Source: Malania oleifera (taxonomy: Eukaryota > Streptophyta > Magnoliopsida > Santalales > Ximeniaceae). Taken from it: a stretch of 64,000 nt of DNA. The notes below the pieces were generated by a model. It ran no database searches, was not told where the DNA came from, and was given only the letters and a program-made list of their open reading frames with translations. Positions 21,714-32,899 of the stretch are shown in pieces (positions within the stretch are counted from its first letter, which is position 1; every line of letters starts with the position of its first letter). The stretch lies in the NCBI RefSeq assembly GCF_029873635.1, contig NC_080418.1:14177562-14241561 (forward strand), read 5' to 3'. The translations under genes and the position numbers were made by a program.

Positions 21714-22964
21714 ATGGCGTCTCTTTCTGTTTCCCGTTTTGCCCTTACCATCCTCCTCTATTTCCTCCTTTCGTCCCCCACATTCGCCGCCGCCCTCAAC
21801 ATCACCTCCCTCCTGTCCCTTTACCCAGACCTCTCCGCCTTCGCCGCCCTCCTCGCCAACACCTCTGTCGCCGCCGATCTCACCGACCGCTCCTCCCTCA
21901 CCCTCCTCGTCGTCCCCAACCGCTACCTCTCTTCACCGCCCGCCGCCGCCCGCCGCGCGGCCCCCTCCAACTTTGCAGACGTCCTCCGCTACAACGTCCT
22001 CCTCCAATACCTCTCCCCCTCCGACCTCGCCCAGATTCCGGCCACCGGGAAACTTATCACGACCCTCTACCAGACCACCGGCCGCGCCACCGACAACTTC
22101 GGCCTCGTCAACATCACCCGCAACCCCCTCACCGGCGCCGTCTCCGTCTCGTCCCCAGCCTCCAACGCAACCATTCTCTCCAACGTCACCGCCGTTCCGT
22201 ACAATGTCAGCATATTCGCCGTCGATTCGCTCCTCGTGCCGTACGGACTCGATCTCCTGGCGTCGGAGAGCAGACCCCCCTTGGGATTGAACATCACGAA
22301 GGCACTGATCGACGGCCACAACTTCAACGTCGCCGCGTCGATGCTGGCGGCGTCGGGAGTGGTTCAGGAGTTCGAGGCCGACGAGGGTGGGGCCGGTTTG
22401 ACTCTGTTCGTGCCCACCGACGACGCCTTCGCCGATCTGCCGACAACAGAGAGGTTACAGTCATTGCCGGCGGATAAGAAAGCCATCGTACTCAAATTCC
22501 ACGTCTTGCATTCTTACTACCCACTGGGTTCGCTCCAGTCGATCGTGAACCCGGTTCAGCCAACGGTGGCAACGGAGGACACCGGCGCCGGAACATTCAC
22601 TCTGAACATCTCGAGGTTTAACGGGTCGGTGGTGATCAGTTCGGGAATAGTTCAAGCATCCGTGACGCAGACCGTGTTCGACGAAAAGCCGATGGCCATT
22701 TTTGGGGTTTCTAGGGTTCTATTACCCAGAGAGATCTTCGGGAAGAACGCAATAGATATTGGGGGTGGTGGTGGTGCTCCGCCGCCGGGTATTTTATTAT
22801 CGCCGCAAACTTCACCTGGGATGTTCAGCCCACCGTCTCGGCTCTCATCTCCGCCGGGTTTCCGGGAAGAGATCCGATCGGGAGCTACCACCACGAATGA
22901 CCTGCACAAGAGCTGCATCATCGTCACCGTATGCTGTTGTATAGGGCTGTATTTATTGGTGTGA
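21714..22964 (+). CDS. FLA4: Fasciclin-like arabinogalactan protein 4 (SOS5-type)
   Basis: Intact single-exon gene of 416 residues. FLA4/SOS5 is a GPI-anchored cell-surface glycoprotein needed in Arabidopsis for normal root cell expansion, salt tolerance and seed mucilage adherence. Visible parts: signal peptide 1-27; first fasciclin domain about 28-178; second about 191-340 with the H1 motif LTLFVPTDDAF (229-239) and H2 FHVLHSYY (262-269); proline-rich arabinogalactan stretch 355-382; C-terminal hydrophobic tail 400-416 for GPI anchoring, with omega-site candidates near 389-395. Nine N-glycosylation sequons (N29, 49, 133, 151, 157, 164, 193, 298, 303). I chose the ATG at 21714 because it opens a signal peptide and gives the family's usual length (about 420), although the frame stays open upstream to 21249. 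The gene is strongly GC-rich against AT-rich flanks. No other intact host gene was seen nearby. Confidence 0.96.
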   Translation: MASLSVSRFALTILLYFLLSSPTFAAALNITSLLSLYPDLSAFAALLANTSVAADLTDRSSLTLLVVPNRYLSSPPAAARRAAPSNFADVLRYNVLLQYLSPSDLAQIPATGKLITTLYQTTGRATDNFGLVNITRNPLTGAVSVSSPASNATILSNVTAVPYNVSIFAVDSLLVPYGLDLLASESRPPLGLNITKALIDGHNFNVAASMLAASGVVQEFEADEGGAGLTLFVPTDDAFADLPTTERLQSLPADKKAIVLKFHVLHSYYPLGSLQSIVNPVQPTVATEDTGAGTFTLNISRFNGSVVISSGIVQASVTQTVFDEKPMAIFGVSRVLLPREIFGKNAIDIGGGGGAPPPGILLSPQTSPGMFSPPSRLSSPPGFREEIRSGATTTNDLHKSCIIVTVCCCIGLYLLV

Positions 22965-24426
22965 AATCATTTATATCTTTTCTCATTGTTATTAATTTTT
23001 TGGGGGGGGCGGGGGGTGGGTTGGTCAATTTTTTGCAAATTTTCATACGAGTAAATTAATTCGGCTCCAAAATCAGCCGTTTTTATTAATTTTTTCCCCT
23101 GTTATCCATGGGGAGGAGGAGGATGGAACAATGTAGCTCCAAAGGCACCATTTTTTCCCCCCTTTTTTCTGGATCTGCAATTTATAATTGTAATTTTCAA
23201 TGTAAAAAGAGTTTGAATTTTTGGTGTTACAGATTGATTGTTGATTGGAAGAAGAGAATCTTGTTTCCTTCCATCGATTTTCCTGACAATTTTTAGCACT
23301 GTCCTAATTCTCAATTCTCAAACTCCTTTCGATCTCTCTCCCCCCCCCCCCAAAAAAAACTTTTCCTCCACCAAATCAGAAAATCCAGACGCATTAAATC
23401 CGCAGATTTCTCGGAATTGGAATTGGAGACGGAATCGGAAGAACGGACTCAAACGTGGAATTCTTGAAAAGTTCCAAGTTCAAAGACCCCAATTTTTGCT
23501 TTGTCATAAAGGCCAAAGCAATAGACAGACCCACAGTTCTTAGTTGTACGAGCACACGCTTCCATCGGAGCCACCCACCGCCTGCGGCGGCGGGAGTGAT
23601 GAGTCGGTGAGATGTGGGGGGCTACTTTGGTAAAAGGAAAGCTAGAATGGGCATCGAGAGCAGGGAATCCAGTTTGGATCGCAATGACATTTTCTGCCAA
23701 AAAAAAAAAATATCCTTTGGTACGGTGACGCAATTAGTGGGGAACACTGGAAAGTGACGACGGTGGACAGGGGAAAGGAGACGGAAAGGTGCGGGAAGGG
23801 TCCCACGGCAAAGCGGACGGTGGTGATGAGGGGGGCGATGTGTTGGAAAGCTGCTGTGAACCGTGGGATTGCAATCGGGGGGCGGCAGGAATATAGGGTG
23901 GTGGTTGCTCGGATGGGATTGGGGGTGTGTGAGTGTCCCTATTAGGGCACTTTCTGTATTTAACAAAGCATGATGGGATTGGGATGGTCTTTTTCCAGAA
24001 TATGGCCAATTGGACTTTTGGCGAGTTTTTTTTTCTTCTCTATTTATCTTTATTTTAAAATAATATATTAAATAATATTCCATTTAAAAAAATATTTATC
24101 AAAATAACGTTTACATAATCTCGCTACTTAGTTCAACATCAAGTCAGCGAGATTTGTATGCCACGCGTCAACACTCAATTAAGCTATCATTTAAATCTTG
24201 TTGCTCGGTCTAACAAGATTTTACTGTGTATTTAATTTTTTTTATTAATAATTCAAAATATGTTATTTTTTTAAAAAATTTTAATTATAATTTGTAACAT
24301 GTATTGTTTCAATTTTTTGTATTCTCCTTATTTATTTATTTATTATAATAATAAATCAAATTTTTGGAGCCAAAAATCATTCATTAATTTAAATTTTCAC
24401 ATAGAATAAATTAAAAATTTTAATTT
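22965..24426. other. FLA4 3' region and downstream intergenic DNA
   Basis: A G-rich run (about 23002-23026) lies 40 bp after the stop and is probably in the 3' UTR. A C10-A8 tract is at 23341-23358. A GC-richer patch (23540-23940) has open frames on both strands but no recognised domain; its minus-strand frame is proline- and histidine-rich low-complexity and is not called a gene. Confidence 0.45.
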
Positions 24427-24430
24427 AATT

Positions 24431-24664
24431 AAAATATTATTTTTATCATAAATTAATATAACAGCCATACATTATAGATGTATACTAATAACAAGATAAT
24501 TTTTAATTAAAAATAATTATTAACTAAAAATCTGAATAATTCTAATTAAAATATTATTTTTATCATAAATTAATATAACAGTCATACATTATAGATGTAT
24601 ACTAATAACAAGATAATTTTTAATTAAAAATAATTATTAACTAAAAATCTGAATAATTCTAATT
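24431..24664 (+). repeat. 117-bp tandem duplication, two copies
   Basis: AAAATATTATTTTTATCATA begins both copies (24431 and 24548). The copies are nearly identical, one difference seen being ACAGCCATAC versus ACAGTCATAC, so the duplication is recent. Confidence 0.95.
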
Positions 24665-24900
24665 TAAATTATATTTAAAACTAATAATAACACTTATTTA
24701 AATACAATCAAATGTCACTTATAATTTTAGGGCTTCTCCAATCCAACACTAATTATCAACACTTATTAAATTAAACAGTTTTATATAAGAAATTCCAAAA
24801 CACTTATTTATTTGTCTTGATTGTAGTAGATCATACAATTTATGCATACAGAATTCGTGGTACTTATTTGGCGTCACCATTATGAATTTCATGTAAGTAT
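24665..24900. other. AT-rich spacer
   Basis: No gene or repeat recognised. Confidence 0.3.
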
Positions 24901-24929
24901 TATTTAGAAAGACGTGTGGACGTACCATC

Positions 24930-25634
24930 CTTGCAGCCTCAATGTCTTCTTTCCTAACTATCGTTTCCCCTCTTCTTCTTCTTTCTTTTGAAGATATAAG
25001 AGATCATCAACAGTGGTTTTGATCAGAGTATTTTTTAGGTGCTTGATCCGTTTTGTTCAGGTAATTACATTCAGTTTTGATCTTATTTTATTTGTCGTTT
25101 TAAGCACTTATGTATATACGTCTCTTCTCATAATTGTTTAGAAAAGTTGAAAGCTCCAACCTACTTTCAGACTATACATTCTGGATGTCCTGAAACTGTA
25201 TCTCTCATTTGATGTGGTCTTCTAGATTTGTACGCCGTGTGTGTATGAGATTTGTTTATTCTCTCTTTCACTTGTACGTCAAAGGAATATTGTAGCGGTA
25301 GATACCATGTTTTCAAATTTGAACTAGTGCCTAACTAAAACACTGCTATTTATTTCTTTTTCCGTCTTCTGGGGTCTTGTGGGTTAGGAGATATAAACAA
25401 ATTCTTAAACTGACTATTTAACGATCCAAAATCTCAGTTACATTTTCACATGTTATTGAGATGGGATAATTAGATTTATTTACGTCTTTCAACCATGTAT
25501 GCCAATTGTAATTATTTTAGTGTTTGCTTTAATTTGCAGAGAACCACAATGTCCACAAATTACCATGTGTTGTTAGATGATGTTGGTTTTTCTGCAGATG
25601 ATCCGTAGGATTTTGTTCATTCTTTGTCACATGT
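24930..25634 (+). other. Possible 5' end of a lost gene (leader, intron, short exon)
   Basis: A pyrimidine-rich leader (TCTTCTTCTTCTTTC, about 24972) is followed by a donor at 25060 (TTCAG/GTAATT), an intron-like stretch and an acceptor at 25540 (TTTGCAG/AG). An ATG at 25549 opens 19 codons (MSTNYHVLLDDVG...) to a TAG, and coding-like sequence continues nine codons further to a perfect donor GTAAGT at 25635. No family is recognised and no later exon is found. It may be a gene remnant with a mutated tryptophan or glutamine codon, or chance. Confidence 0.2.
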
Positions 25635-26558
25635 GTAAGTAGATTCGGGTTATTGTAACTACTCAAATGATGGTTATTGAATAGTTTTAATTAAAAATAA
25701 TCTTGTTATTAGTGTATATTTATAACGTTTTTTTTTTAGTGTATATTTATAACGTATGATTGTTATATTGTTGACTAGTAACTCCCATTGCCCATATTCA
25801 ATCATGCACTTTGAATGGAAGCCTTTGAGAAAAGGGAATTATTTTTTAATTAAAAAACTCGCCATTTGGCCATTCTTCGGCTTTTGGCTTTTAGTGCTAT
25901 ATATATTTTTAATAAAATGGAAGCCTTCGAGAAAAGGGAATTTTTTTTCTTAATTTATACTTTTCTCTATTTTAAATATTATAAAAATAAGAATTAGTTC
26001 TTATAGTATTAAACATTTGTGACTAATTGCATGTAAAAATTGATTTTTTTTTTCAAAAAAAATTATTATGTATTTTGAACGAAATCACCGACTTCTACTA
26101 AGGTTCGATAAAGAAGGACAACTTCCCTAATGTTTTAGAAACTTCATTTAACATGTTTGGGATTGTGAAAAAGTCATATACCTTGTTGATATTGGTCAAA
26201 AAGAAATAAAACTTTTCTCATAAAGGGACTTTTTTGAACCAAGCCTTTAGGCGAGTCCCTGAAATTCTTAATTTTTCAAGAATTTTTAAAATTTTTGTAC
26301 AAGTACCTATTTTTTGTTTGTTAAATCTCATGAGAAGGTTAATGTCTTTTACCCTTTTTTTTTTAACAAGAAACTTTGAAAAGTGAATTATATATTTATA
26401 TAGGGCACACGTGTGTGCTTTATAACTTTTAAATTTCTATTAATTAGATGAGATGAAAAGTTATAAAGGTAATTTAAAATTTTAAAAGTTTAAAAGTAAA
26501 ATAATTTTCTTTTACAAAAATATTAAAAAATATAGAGATTTTAAAATTTAAAATTATC

Positions 26559-26607
<49 letters not shown>

Positions 26608-28135
26608 TGAAAATATTATTATTATTATATGAAAGATTTGTTTGGAATTATATATAAATAGTGTGCATTATTAATATCATTCTCACTACATATTTATTTT
26701 TAATGTATTAATTGATAATTTTATTTAAAAAAAAATTTATTTTTTAATTTTTATTTTATAAGTAAAAAAAATTTAAAAATGACAAATTCATTGTTAAAAT
26801 GATGCAGGTGTAATGGTATTTTCAAAGTGAATAATATATCTTTTTTTTTTTTTTTCCGTGCTATTTTGCTTCATCACGTTTGGGTCAATGTTGGCCCAAC
26901 TAGGTTGGGCTGGGCTGCTCTAGAAAATGCCACAATGAGAGATTAGGCATGGCATGGGTCTGAGTATATTGGGCCCATATTTGTCAATTCAGATGAAATT
27001 TAATATAATTTAATATTGCATTTTATTTAAATTTATATAAATTCAAATTTTAATTTTAAAATTCACTATTTCTTTGATGAAGAAACCATATCTATGATAT
27101 TTTTCCAAAAGAAAAGAAAAAGAAAAAGAAGCCATAGACGCAGAAATTTAAAATGGAAGTTCAAAAGAGTTGGGCTCATAAACTAATTTGGGCTGCTAGG
27201 GAAATGGGCTGGATGGCTTGTTGTCTTTTATGGGTCAACTTGTTGAGAAGTCAAGCTTATTAGGCCCAATTGCACCTGTAAATTGGGCTGCAACGCCCTA
27301 TTAGTGATTTTATTAAATGGGTGATTATGCTTGTTTTAATCATATTTTAGTGTTGAAAAAAAAATAAAAAATGTATATTTGTGATAAAATAAAAAGCAAA
27401 ATATTTTGAGTGGTTTTAAAGCATCACGTCTATGGTGTGAGGTGATGTCTCAAACCACTTCTATTGTAGCATGTCACATGCGACTTACTTATAAATCAAA
27501 ATGTGAAAAAAAGAAGAGGAGTAAATCTTGTCAAATCTATATATTTAAATATTATTTTAATTTAAATTATTTAAAAATAATTCAGACTGGACATTTTTTT
27601 TTTCCCAAATTGATGTGTTTCAAATAACACTGGTTCAGTCACCGTTTATTAAATAAAAAATGCTAGTTCATCTAATGGTTTTTAATTGATACATAATCTG
27701 TTAGATTAAAAAACACTATACATAGTAGCATTTTTGGCTAAAAACACTAGTTGGTATAGCATTTTTTACATGCTTAATTTGCCACTTGTGCTCTCTCACC
27801 CCCCCCCCCCCCCTTTTTTTCTATTTCTCTCTTCTCTACCTTTTACCTCTCTACTCCTGCAAATTTTGCCTTCCCAACCACTATCCATTCGCAAACTCCA
27901 AACATCACTCTTCTGCAACTTCGCCTCTGCCATCTTCGGCACTTGCCATGACCTCAAATGCAAAAAAAAAATGCGGCTTTGGCGCCTTGTTTTTGGTTTC
28001 TAATTTGCAGATAGAAATTAAGTTTCGAATCTGAAGTGATTTCTAAAAACAAAAACAAATATCAAAATCATTTTAAGTCATTTTTGTACTTTCTGCATTC
28101 TCTAAAACCTCTCTCTCTCTCTCTCTTGCTATCCG
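25635..28135. other. AT-rich intergenic stretch
   Basis: No gene recognised. It contains a 104-bp-spaced direct duplication of TGGAAGCCTT(T/C)GAGAAAAGG (25816 and 25919), a (TA)n(TG)n microsatellite (26557-26607), a GGCCCA-rich patch (26880-27290) and a C16 homopolymer at about 27799. Confidence 0.45.
26557..26607. repeat. (TA)n(TG)n compound microsatellite
   Basis: TA run followed by about 17 TG units. Confidence 0.9.
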
Positions 28136-28570
28136 TTAAGGCGACAAAGACGAAGGTGACGATGTGGGGTTCTTGCAGAATTGAAAAGGCATCAGCTTCA
28201 ACCTTCTTCAACACAAAATGCCCCAACAAATCCATAGGTTCCACAAGATTTTCTTCGCACAAGAACTCCTCACTACACACTCTTTCTACTTCTTAGTAAA
28301 AATTGTGCCCGAACACATGAGTTTGGGGCCTTTCCTCTTTCTTGCTTCTCGCCAAGATGCCATCGGTGAAGATCGTCGACATTCTTCTCGGTGCTAATGA
28401 GGAATATCCATGCAGCTCGTCCACAAGAATCACATTTCAACCCACTTCGTATATGTGATTTGGGAAATCTTTAATCCTAAGTCGGCATTTCGAGAATAGG
28501 AGGTTCTGCACCGGCCAACACTTGTTCCGAACCTAACATTTCACTGATTCCAAGAGTTCCACAACTCCCC
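28136..28570 (-). pseudogene. IRX15: IRX15-type DUF579 pseudogene, C-terminal half
   Basis: IRX15 and IRX15-L are Golgi DUF579 proteins needed for normal xylan in secondary walls. Read on the minus strand from 28570, the order of motifs is that of the family's C-terminal half: [27 protein letters not shown], then an RRMSTIFTDGILARSKK segment, THVFGHNFY, and EVERVCSEEFLCEENLVE. Stops interrupt after the YEV and NFY segments and upstream near VK. A one-base shift near 28187 is needed to reach the FCKNP-like tail and the stop at 28138-28136. The piece begins exactly at the left edge of solo LTR X1; the rest of the gene resumes at 31834 beyond it. No intact copy is seen in this window. Confidence 0.85.
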
Positions 28571-29683
28571 TGTCACAACATCCCGGAGAAGGGTCCAAAA
28601 TGGCGAGGCATAATAATAATATAAGTTTGATGGAGTTGTCACTAACCTTTTATTTACCTAAGTGCAGTTAGCTTACCTAATTACTATTTATTGATTGATC
28701 TTCAGACTAATTCTAGGCCAAAGAATCAATAGTCTTGGTCTGTATTTACTAAAGTTGGGATCGGGAGTTCAGTTATGTAAGGGGAAGGTACTAGCACCAC
28801 CTACACACTCATTCTACGAATGGTACCTAATTAACCATTAATTATCCCTAAATTGAATCTAATAGTCTTTAATTAACTCCTTAAAAAATAAATAAATATT
28901 AAAATTTTAAAATAATATATAAAATAAGGTTCGATTTAGGAATGTCGAATAAGACCTCCAAAGGAGGGAATCTTATTAGATAAACCTCTCTCAGAACTAA
29001 TATAGGTGAGGTTTGAAATACCTCTTTACTCTTTTTTAATCATTGGGACGTACACACACAAAAATAAAATATGTAAAGATAATAATCAAACAAATTCATC
29101 AAATTTGATAAAAAAAAGAGTCTTTAAAACATTTTCAAGTTTCCAATTTTTTTTAAGAAATTCTAAAAATTTTCCAACACTTTGTTTACAATTTTTTTTG
29201 GATTTTTAAAGATTTTTTTCTTCATTTTTGATATTTTTATTTTTCATTTTTTTGTTATCCGAGTCAAAATAACTAAAATAAATTTTATTTATTTTTCCTG
29301 ATTATTTTAAAATTAAAAATTAATTTTAAAATTAAATAAGTAAACCAGCGATTTGAACGGGTTAAACTAGTTCAATGGGTCAAACTGGGTTGACCCAGTT
29401 AAAATAGAGAGGTCACGTGTCAACCAGCGGTGGCGCACTCAGGACCCAAATGCGTAGCCCTGAGCGTGCCACGTGTACGGTGACACATATTCCACTTGTA
29501 TATAAAAAAACCATTTTTTTTTTCTCTCCTTTTTTTTCTCTGCTTCTGTTTTCTCTTTCTTCTCTCCATTGCACAACTCTCTATCCGTCTCTATTTTCTC
29601 TTCACTCTCCCTCTCTCTCTTTTTCATTCTCTGTTCCTTTGACCTTTCTTTCTTCTCTCTGTTTTGTTGATTCGAATGTGTAG

Positions 29684-30242
29684 TGGAAACACACACAACT
29701 CGAATCGGAACGAGTAATGCAAGCAACAAATGATGAATATACGAAACAAACAATCACAATGAGGATAAAGAAAAGCAATAAAAATAAAGACACAAGAAAT
29801 TTACGTGGTTCAGTAATTTGCTTACGTTCACGGGAGCAAGCGACTGATTTTCACTATTAGATTTTAAATCTTACATCAAGGGTTACAAATATAGTTTATA
29901 TACTAACCATATGCGTACGGAAGACTTAGACTATTTCTAAAACACTTTGTAGCAATCCCCGGAGGGAAATCCTCTTAAATCTCCCAATCTACTGATATTC
30001 CAATTCAAAATCCATGATTTGCGCTGAACACAATTGTTGACAGTTTCGAAAAATCGTCGACAATATGGATTGAAATCGTCGATGGTTATTTGCTGAGAGT
30101 TGTTTCTTCTGCAGACTGAAACCATCGATCATCGTCGACCAAATAGTTGACAATTTCTTCATGCAACCAACTTCCTTGTTCTTTGCATCACCATGCTTTT
30201 CCAGCGCATGTGTTCCACTCAATATGAGCCATATCTCTAACA
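29684..30242 (-). mobile_element. Copia solo LTR nested in X1
   Basis: 559 bp, TGTTAGAGATATGG to GTGTTTCCA on the minus strand. Flanks TGTAG (29679-29683) and TGTAT (30243-30247) form a TSD with one mismatch. It has the AATTTACGTGGTTCAG word common in plant copia LTRs and a GTCGAC motif cluster at 30030-30150 upstream of a TATATACT-like box near 29897. No adjoining internal sequence. Confidence 0.8.
30030..30150. repeat. GTCGAC motif cluster in the nested copia LTR
   Basis: TCGTCGACAAT (about 30053), TCGTCGATGG, ATCGTCGACC (about 30131) and TTGTTGACAG/AGTTGACAA forms. It is upstream of the TATA-like box in LTR orientation. Confidence 0.65.
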
Positions 30243-30343
30243 TGTATTTTCTTTATTTCTTCTCTCTCCACGCTCTCTCTCTCTCTCTCTCTTGCAAATC
30301 ACTCTCTATCTTTCATTCTTTCTTGTTTCTCACTAGAATTTGG

Positions 30344-30349
<6 letters not shown>

Positions 30350-30422
<73 letters not shown>
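30350..30422. repeat. (TC)n microsatellite
   Basis: About 36 uninterrupted TC units inside X1, with shorter TC runs at 30273-30292. Confidence 0.95.
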
Positions 30423-30424
<2 letters not shown>

Positions 30425-31833
30425 GCTTTGACTCAAGAGTAGGAGCAAAGAACATCAAATCCAAGCTCATAATGATAAGTATCTATTTTTATTTTGTTCT
30501 TGTTGTTATATGATTTTTATGAATTTCCTCGAATATTCTTGCATTTTACCAAGATCCAAATAAATATTGGGGGTTGATTGACCTGGAGTTTGGGTTAAGG
30601 TTAGGGCTAGGTTAAGTCAGTGAATTGGGCCTAGGGTAATTAGGATTAAGTTTGGGTTGGTCTTGATTAATGGGCCATGGGACTTGGGCTCCGGCTATGG
30701 TTGAATTGGACCATAAGCATAGGTTTGGACTATGGTTGAATTAGGTCAGGCCCTATTGGGCCTTGTGATTTTGTGATTAAAATTGAAAATGGATTGGGTT
30801 AATGGATTAGGCCTAAGTTTAGGTGGGTTGGGTCAAAGGTAAATGGTCAATGGACCTAGCTAGGTCCAAGTTGGACTTGGGGTTTTGGGTCTTCGAGTCA
30901 GCTGATTAAGATCCGAGTCAAGTTGACTCGGATCCTGGGTCAAATTTCAAGTAATTGGGTATGGATATTTGGATTTTGGTCAATATTTGGGTCTGGTTAT
31001 ATGAATCTTAATCTAGATATGGGTATTTGGGGTTTGGCTTTCGAATCTGAGTAGATATCCCAATATGTTTTTTACCTTTACTTTTAGATCAAACTGAATT
31101 AAAATTTTAATCACATCACAAAATTTTGAATCTAAGATTCTGCAACTTTAATTATCCAAGAAAACACAACAGAATTAAACAAAGTTTAGGGAACCAACCT
31201 CTATCTTTTAACTCCTTCAAACTTTAAGCCCACTGCTTTGAATCTCTACTACTAACGCCTTTAGTGCTTGTGCCTTTTATCCCACTTCCATCTCTCTCTT
31301 TTCAAACTTCAAGTTCCTATAGTACTCTCAAATTTTCTCCCTATTCTTTCAATGAGCAATTCCCCCTTTTTTCTTGTCTCTGTATCTCAATCTTTGTGTG
31401 TGTCTATGTCTCAATTTCCAACTCTCAATCACTGTATCTATCTTAGCCTTCGTGTCCTTTCTTCCCTTAGAAGCCCGCTATTTATAGACTCGAGGAATCC
31501 AATTCAATCAATTCTCACTGCATTTAACTGATCAATCTCATTTAAATTGATAGCTCAAATTATGCTTGCATTAAACTCATATTCTGCCCACATGTTAATT
31601 GTGCAATTCTATATGTCTAATTGCATGATTTCCTTTTGTGCTTGCAGGTTTGAAGCTGAAGATGCTGACCCATTTTTATTTCATTTTTCCTTTTCGACTT
31701 TCTTTTTATTTTCCTTGTAAAATTCATTTTCCCTATATTATGAATTTTTTTTTTGTATTTTCTCATTTTATGGAATTAATGAATTTTTTCCAATTTGTGT
31801 TATATAAGTCCCGAACAAAATAGGGTGTCTACA

Positions 31834-32162
31834 TCCCTAGCCTTCGTTACGTACTACACGTCGTAGGCTTCAATGTTCGGGTGTTTCTTCTCAAAGCTGG
31901 CAACAAATTACTTGCTCTTGTCTAGGAATATGGTGCGGCCGCAAGGGTTGAAGGCTTTTTAAAGTAGGGTCTTGTGGGTGAGCCCGAAGTTGAGGAGGTT
32001 GCAAGGGGCAGCGCAGCCATAGAGGATGACAGCGATGGAGGACATGCAATCGGTGGCTTTGGAGGCAATGACGTAGTGTGAGGAGCGCATCGGCGAAGGT
32101 TTCATAGGGAGCGTTAAGGGAAGCAGTGCCATTTGTGGTGTTGACGAGGGAGGACCAATTAA
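31834..32162 (-). pseudogene. IRX15: IRX15-type DUF579 pseudogene, central part
   Basis: This is the upstream half of the same pseudogene as 28136-28570. The minus strand from about 32160 reads WSSLVNTTN...PYETFADAL, shifts frame, then gives SHYVIASKATDCMSSIAVIL, APCNLLNFGLTHKTLL, CGRTIFLDKSK, SFEKKHPNIEAYDV and VTKAR, the usual DUF579 order. Stops fall after KTLL, KSK and YDV. The N-terminal membrane segment expected in a protein of about 310 residues is missing beyond 32162. Family genes are often intronless, so the lack of introns does not show retroposition. Confidence 0.85.
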
Positions 32163-32894
32163 AAAATACTATATGAATCAACATTTTTAGTTTAATAATT
32201 CAACGTTTTTTTGACATGCATCAATTTGGGGAAAAAAGTTCAGTCCAAATAATTTTTAAATAATTTTTATTAAAATAATATTAAAATTATGAAAAAGAAA
32301 ACTCTTATTAGTTTACATTTCTCGACACCTAGTCAAAATGACAAAATATTTTTTAAAAAATTTTCAAAAAGAAATAGAAGGCTTATAAGTCAGTGTTATT
32401 ATATTTTAACATTTTGAAAAAAACATACTAAAATGAATAGTAAGTGTGCATTTATGGTAAAAAGAAACAAAAGTGCTAAACATTTGAATCAAGAAATGAA
32501 AGCATTGAAGGGGACCATAACTCATAAGTCATGGTTCAACCTATTTGACCAATCCAACTTGTACAGTAGAAGGATAAAAAAGGGAAAGGTGATTTGGTCA
32601 TTGGATTTGAATTTGGATTTTATGACTTTTGTTTGGGGGATGGACTTTAGGAGGTAGGGTGGGAAGTGAACATCTATTTTAGGTGTATTTGGATTAGTTT
32701 GACCATTGATAGTAGACTCTTTGGAGTAGAAATGTCAACAAGGGTAGGAGAGGATTTGCGTGGCTATTCCAAAAAGTTAAGCTTAAAATAGAAATCAAAT
32801 TTGAATTATAAACACCTTTCTAGATAGCACTTGGGAAGTATAAATTTTAAATTTTAAAATTTTAAAAAATTAATATAATTTTATATTATATTTT
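32163..32894. other. AT-rich spacer
   Basis: Open frames such as 32433-32657 have no recognised domain. No gene called. Confidence 0.35.
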
Positions 32895-32899
32895 GTCTA

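Larger units (their letters stand above)
28571..31833 (-). mobile_element. Solo LTR, family X (copy X1), inserted in the IRX15-type pseudogene
   Basis: Minus-strand ends are TGTAGACACC (31833) and GTTGTGACA (28571). Flanks TCCCC (28566-28570) and TCCCT (31834-31838) are a 5-bp TSD with one mismatch. Total 3.26 kb, about 2.7 kb without the copia LTR nested at 29684-30242. TATA box CTATAAATAG on the minus strand (31487-31478). Positions 28640-28830 hold the GAGTTGTCACTAA and GGGAAGGTACTAGCACC-like wording often found at one end of this kind of plant LTR. No enzyme domains and no second TGTAGACACC end were found, so solo. Confidence 0.8.

Noticed and set aside
21739-22290. 183-codon frame overlapping FLA4 in another frame (proline/serine-rich)
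   Set aside because: It is a shadow of GC-rich FLA4 coding sequence; the FLA4 frame has the domains and signal peptide.
21933-22319. 128-codon antisense frame across FLA4 (glycine/valine-rich)
   Set aside because: Antisense shadow of a GC-rich gene; no domain.
23622-24083. 153-codon minus-strand frame downstream of FLA4
   Set aside because: Low-complexity Pro/His/Ser sequence, no domain, no splice or start context.
29417-29683. Plus-strand frames around 29.4-30.4 kb rich in Ser/Leu/Phe
   Set aside because: They are translations of CT-rich tracts inside LTR X1.
30560-30910. Telomere-like GGGTTAGGG wording
   Set aside because: Copies are irregular and lack the plant TTTAGGG period; it is GGGTT-rich LTR sequence.
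31834-32184. 97-codon minus-strand frame as an intact small gene
   Set aside because: It runs through the frameshift of the IRX15-type pseudogene; only its first third is in the true frame.
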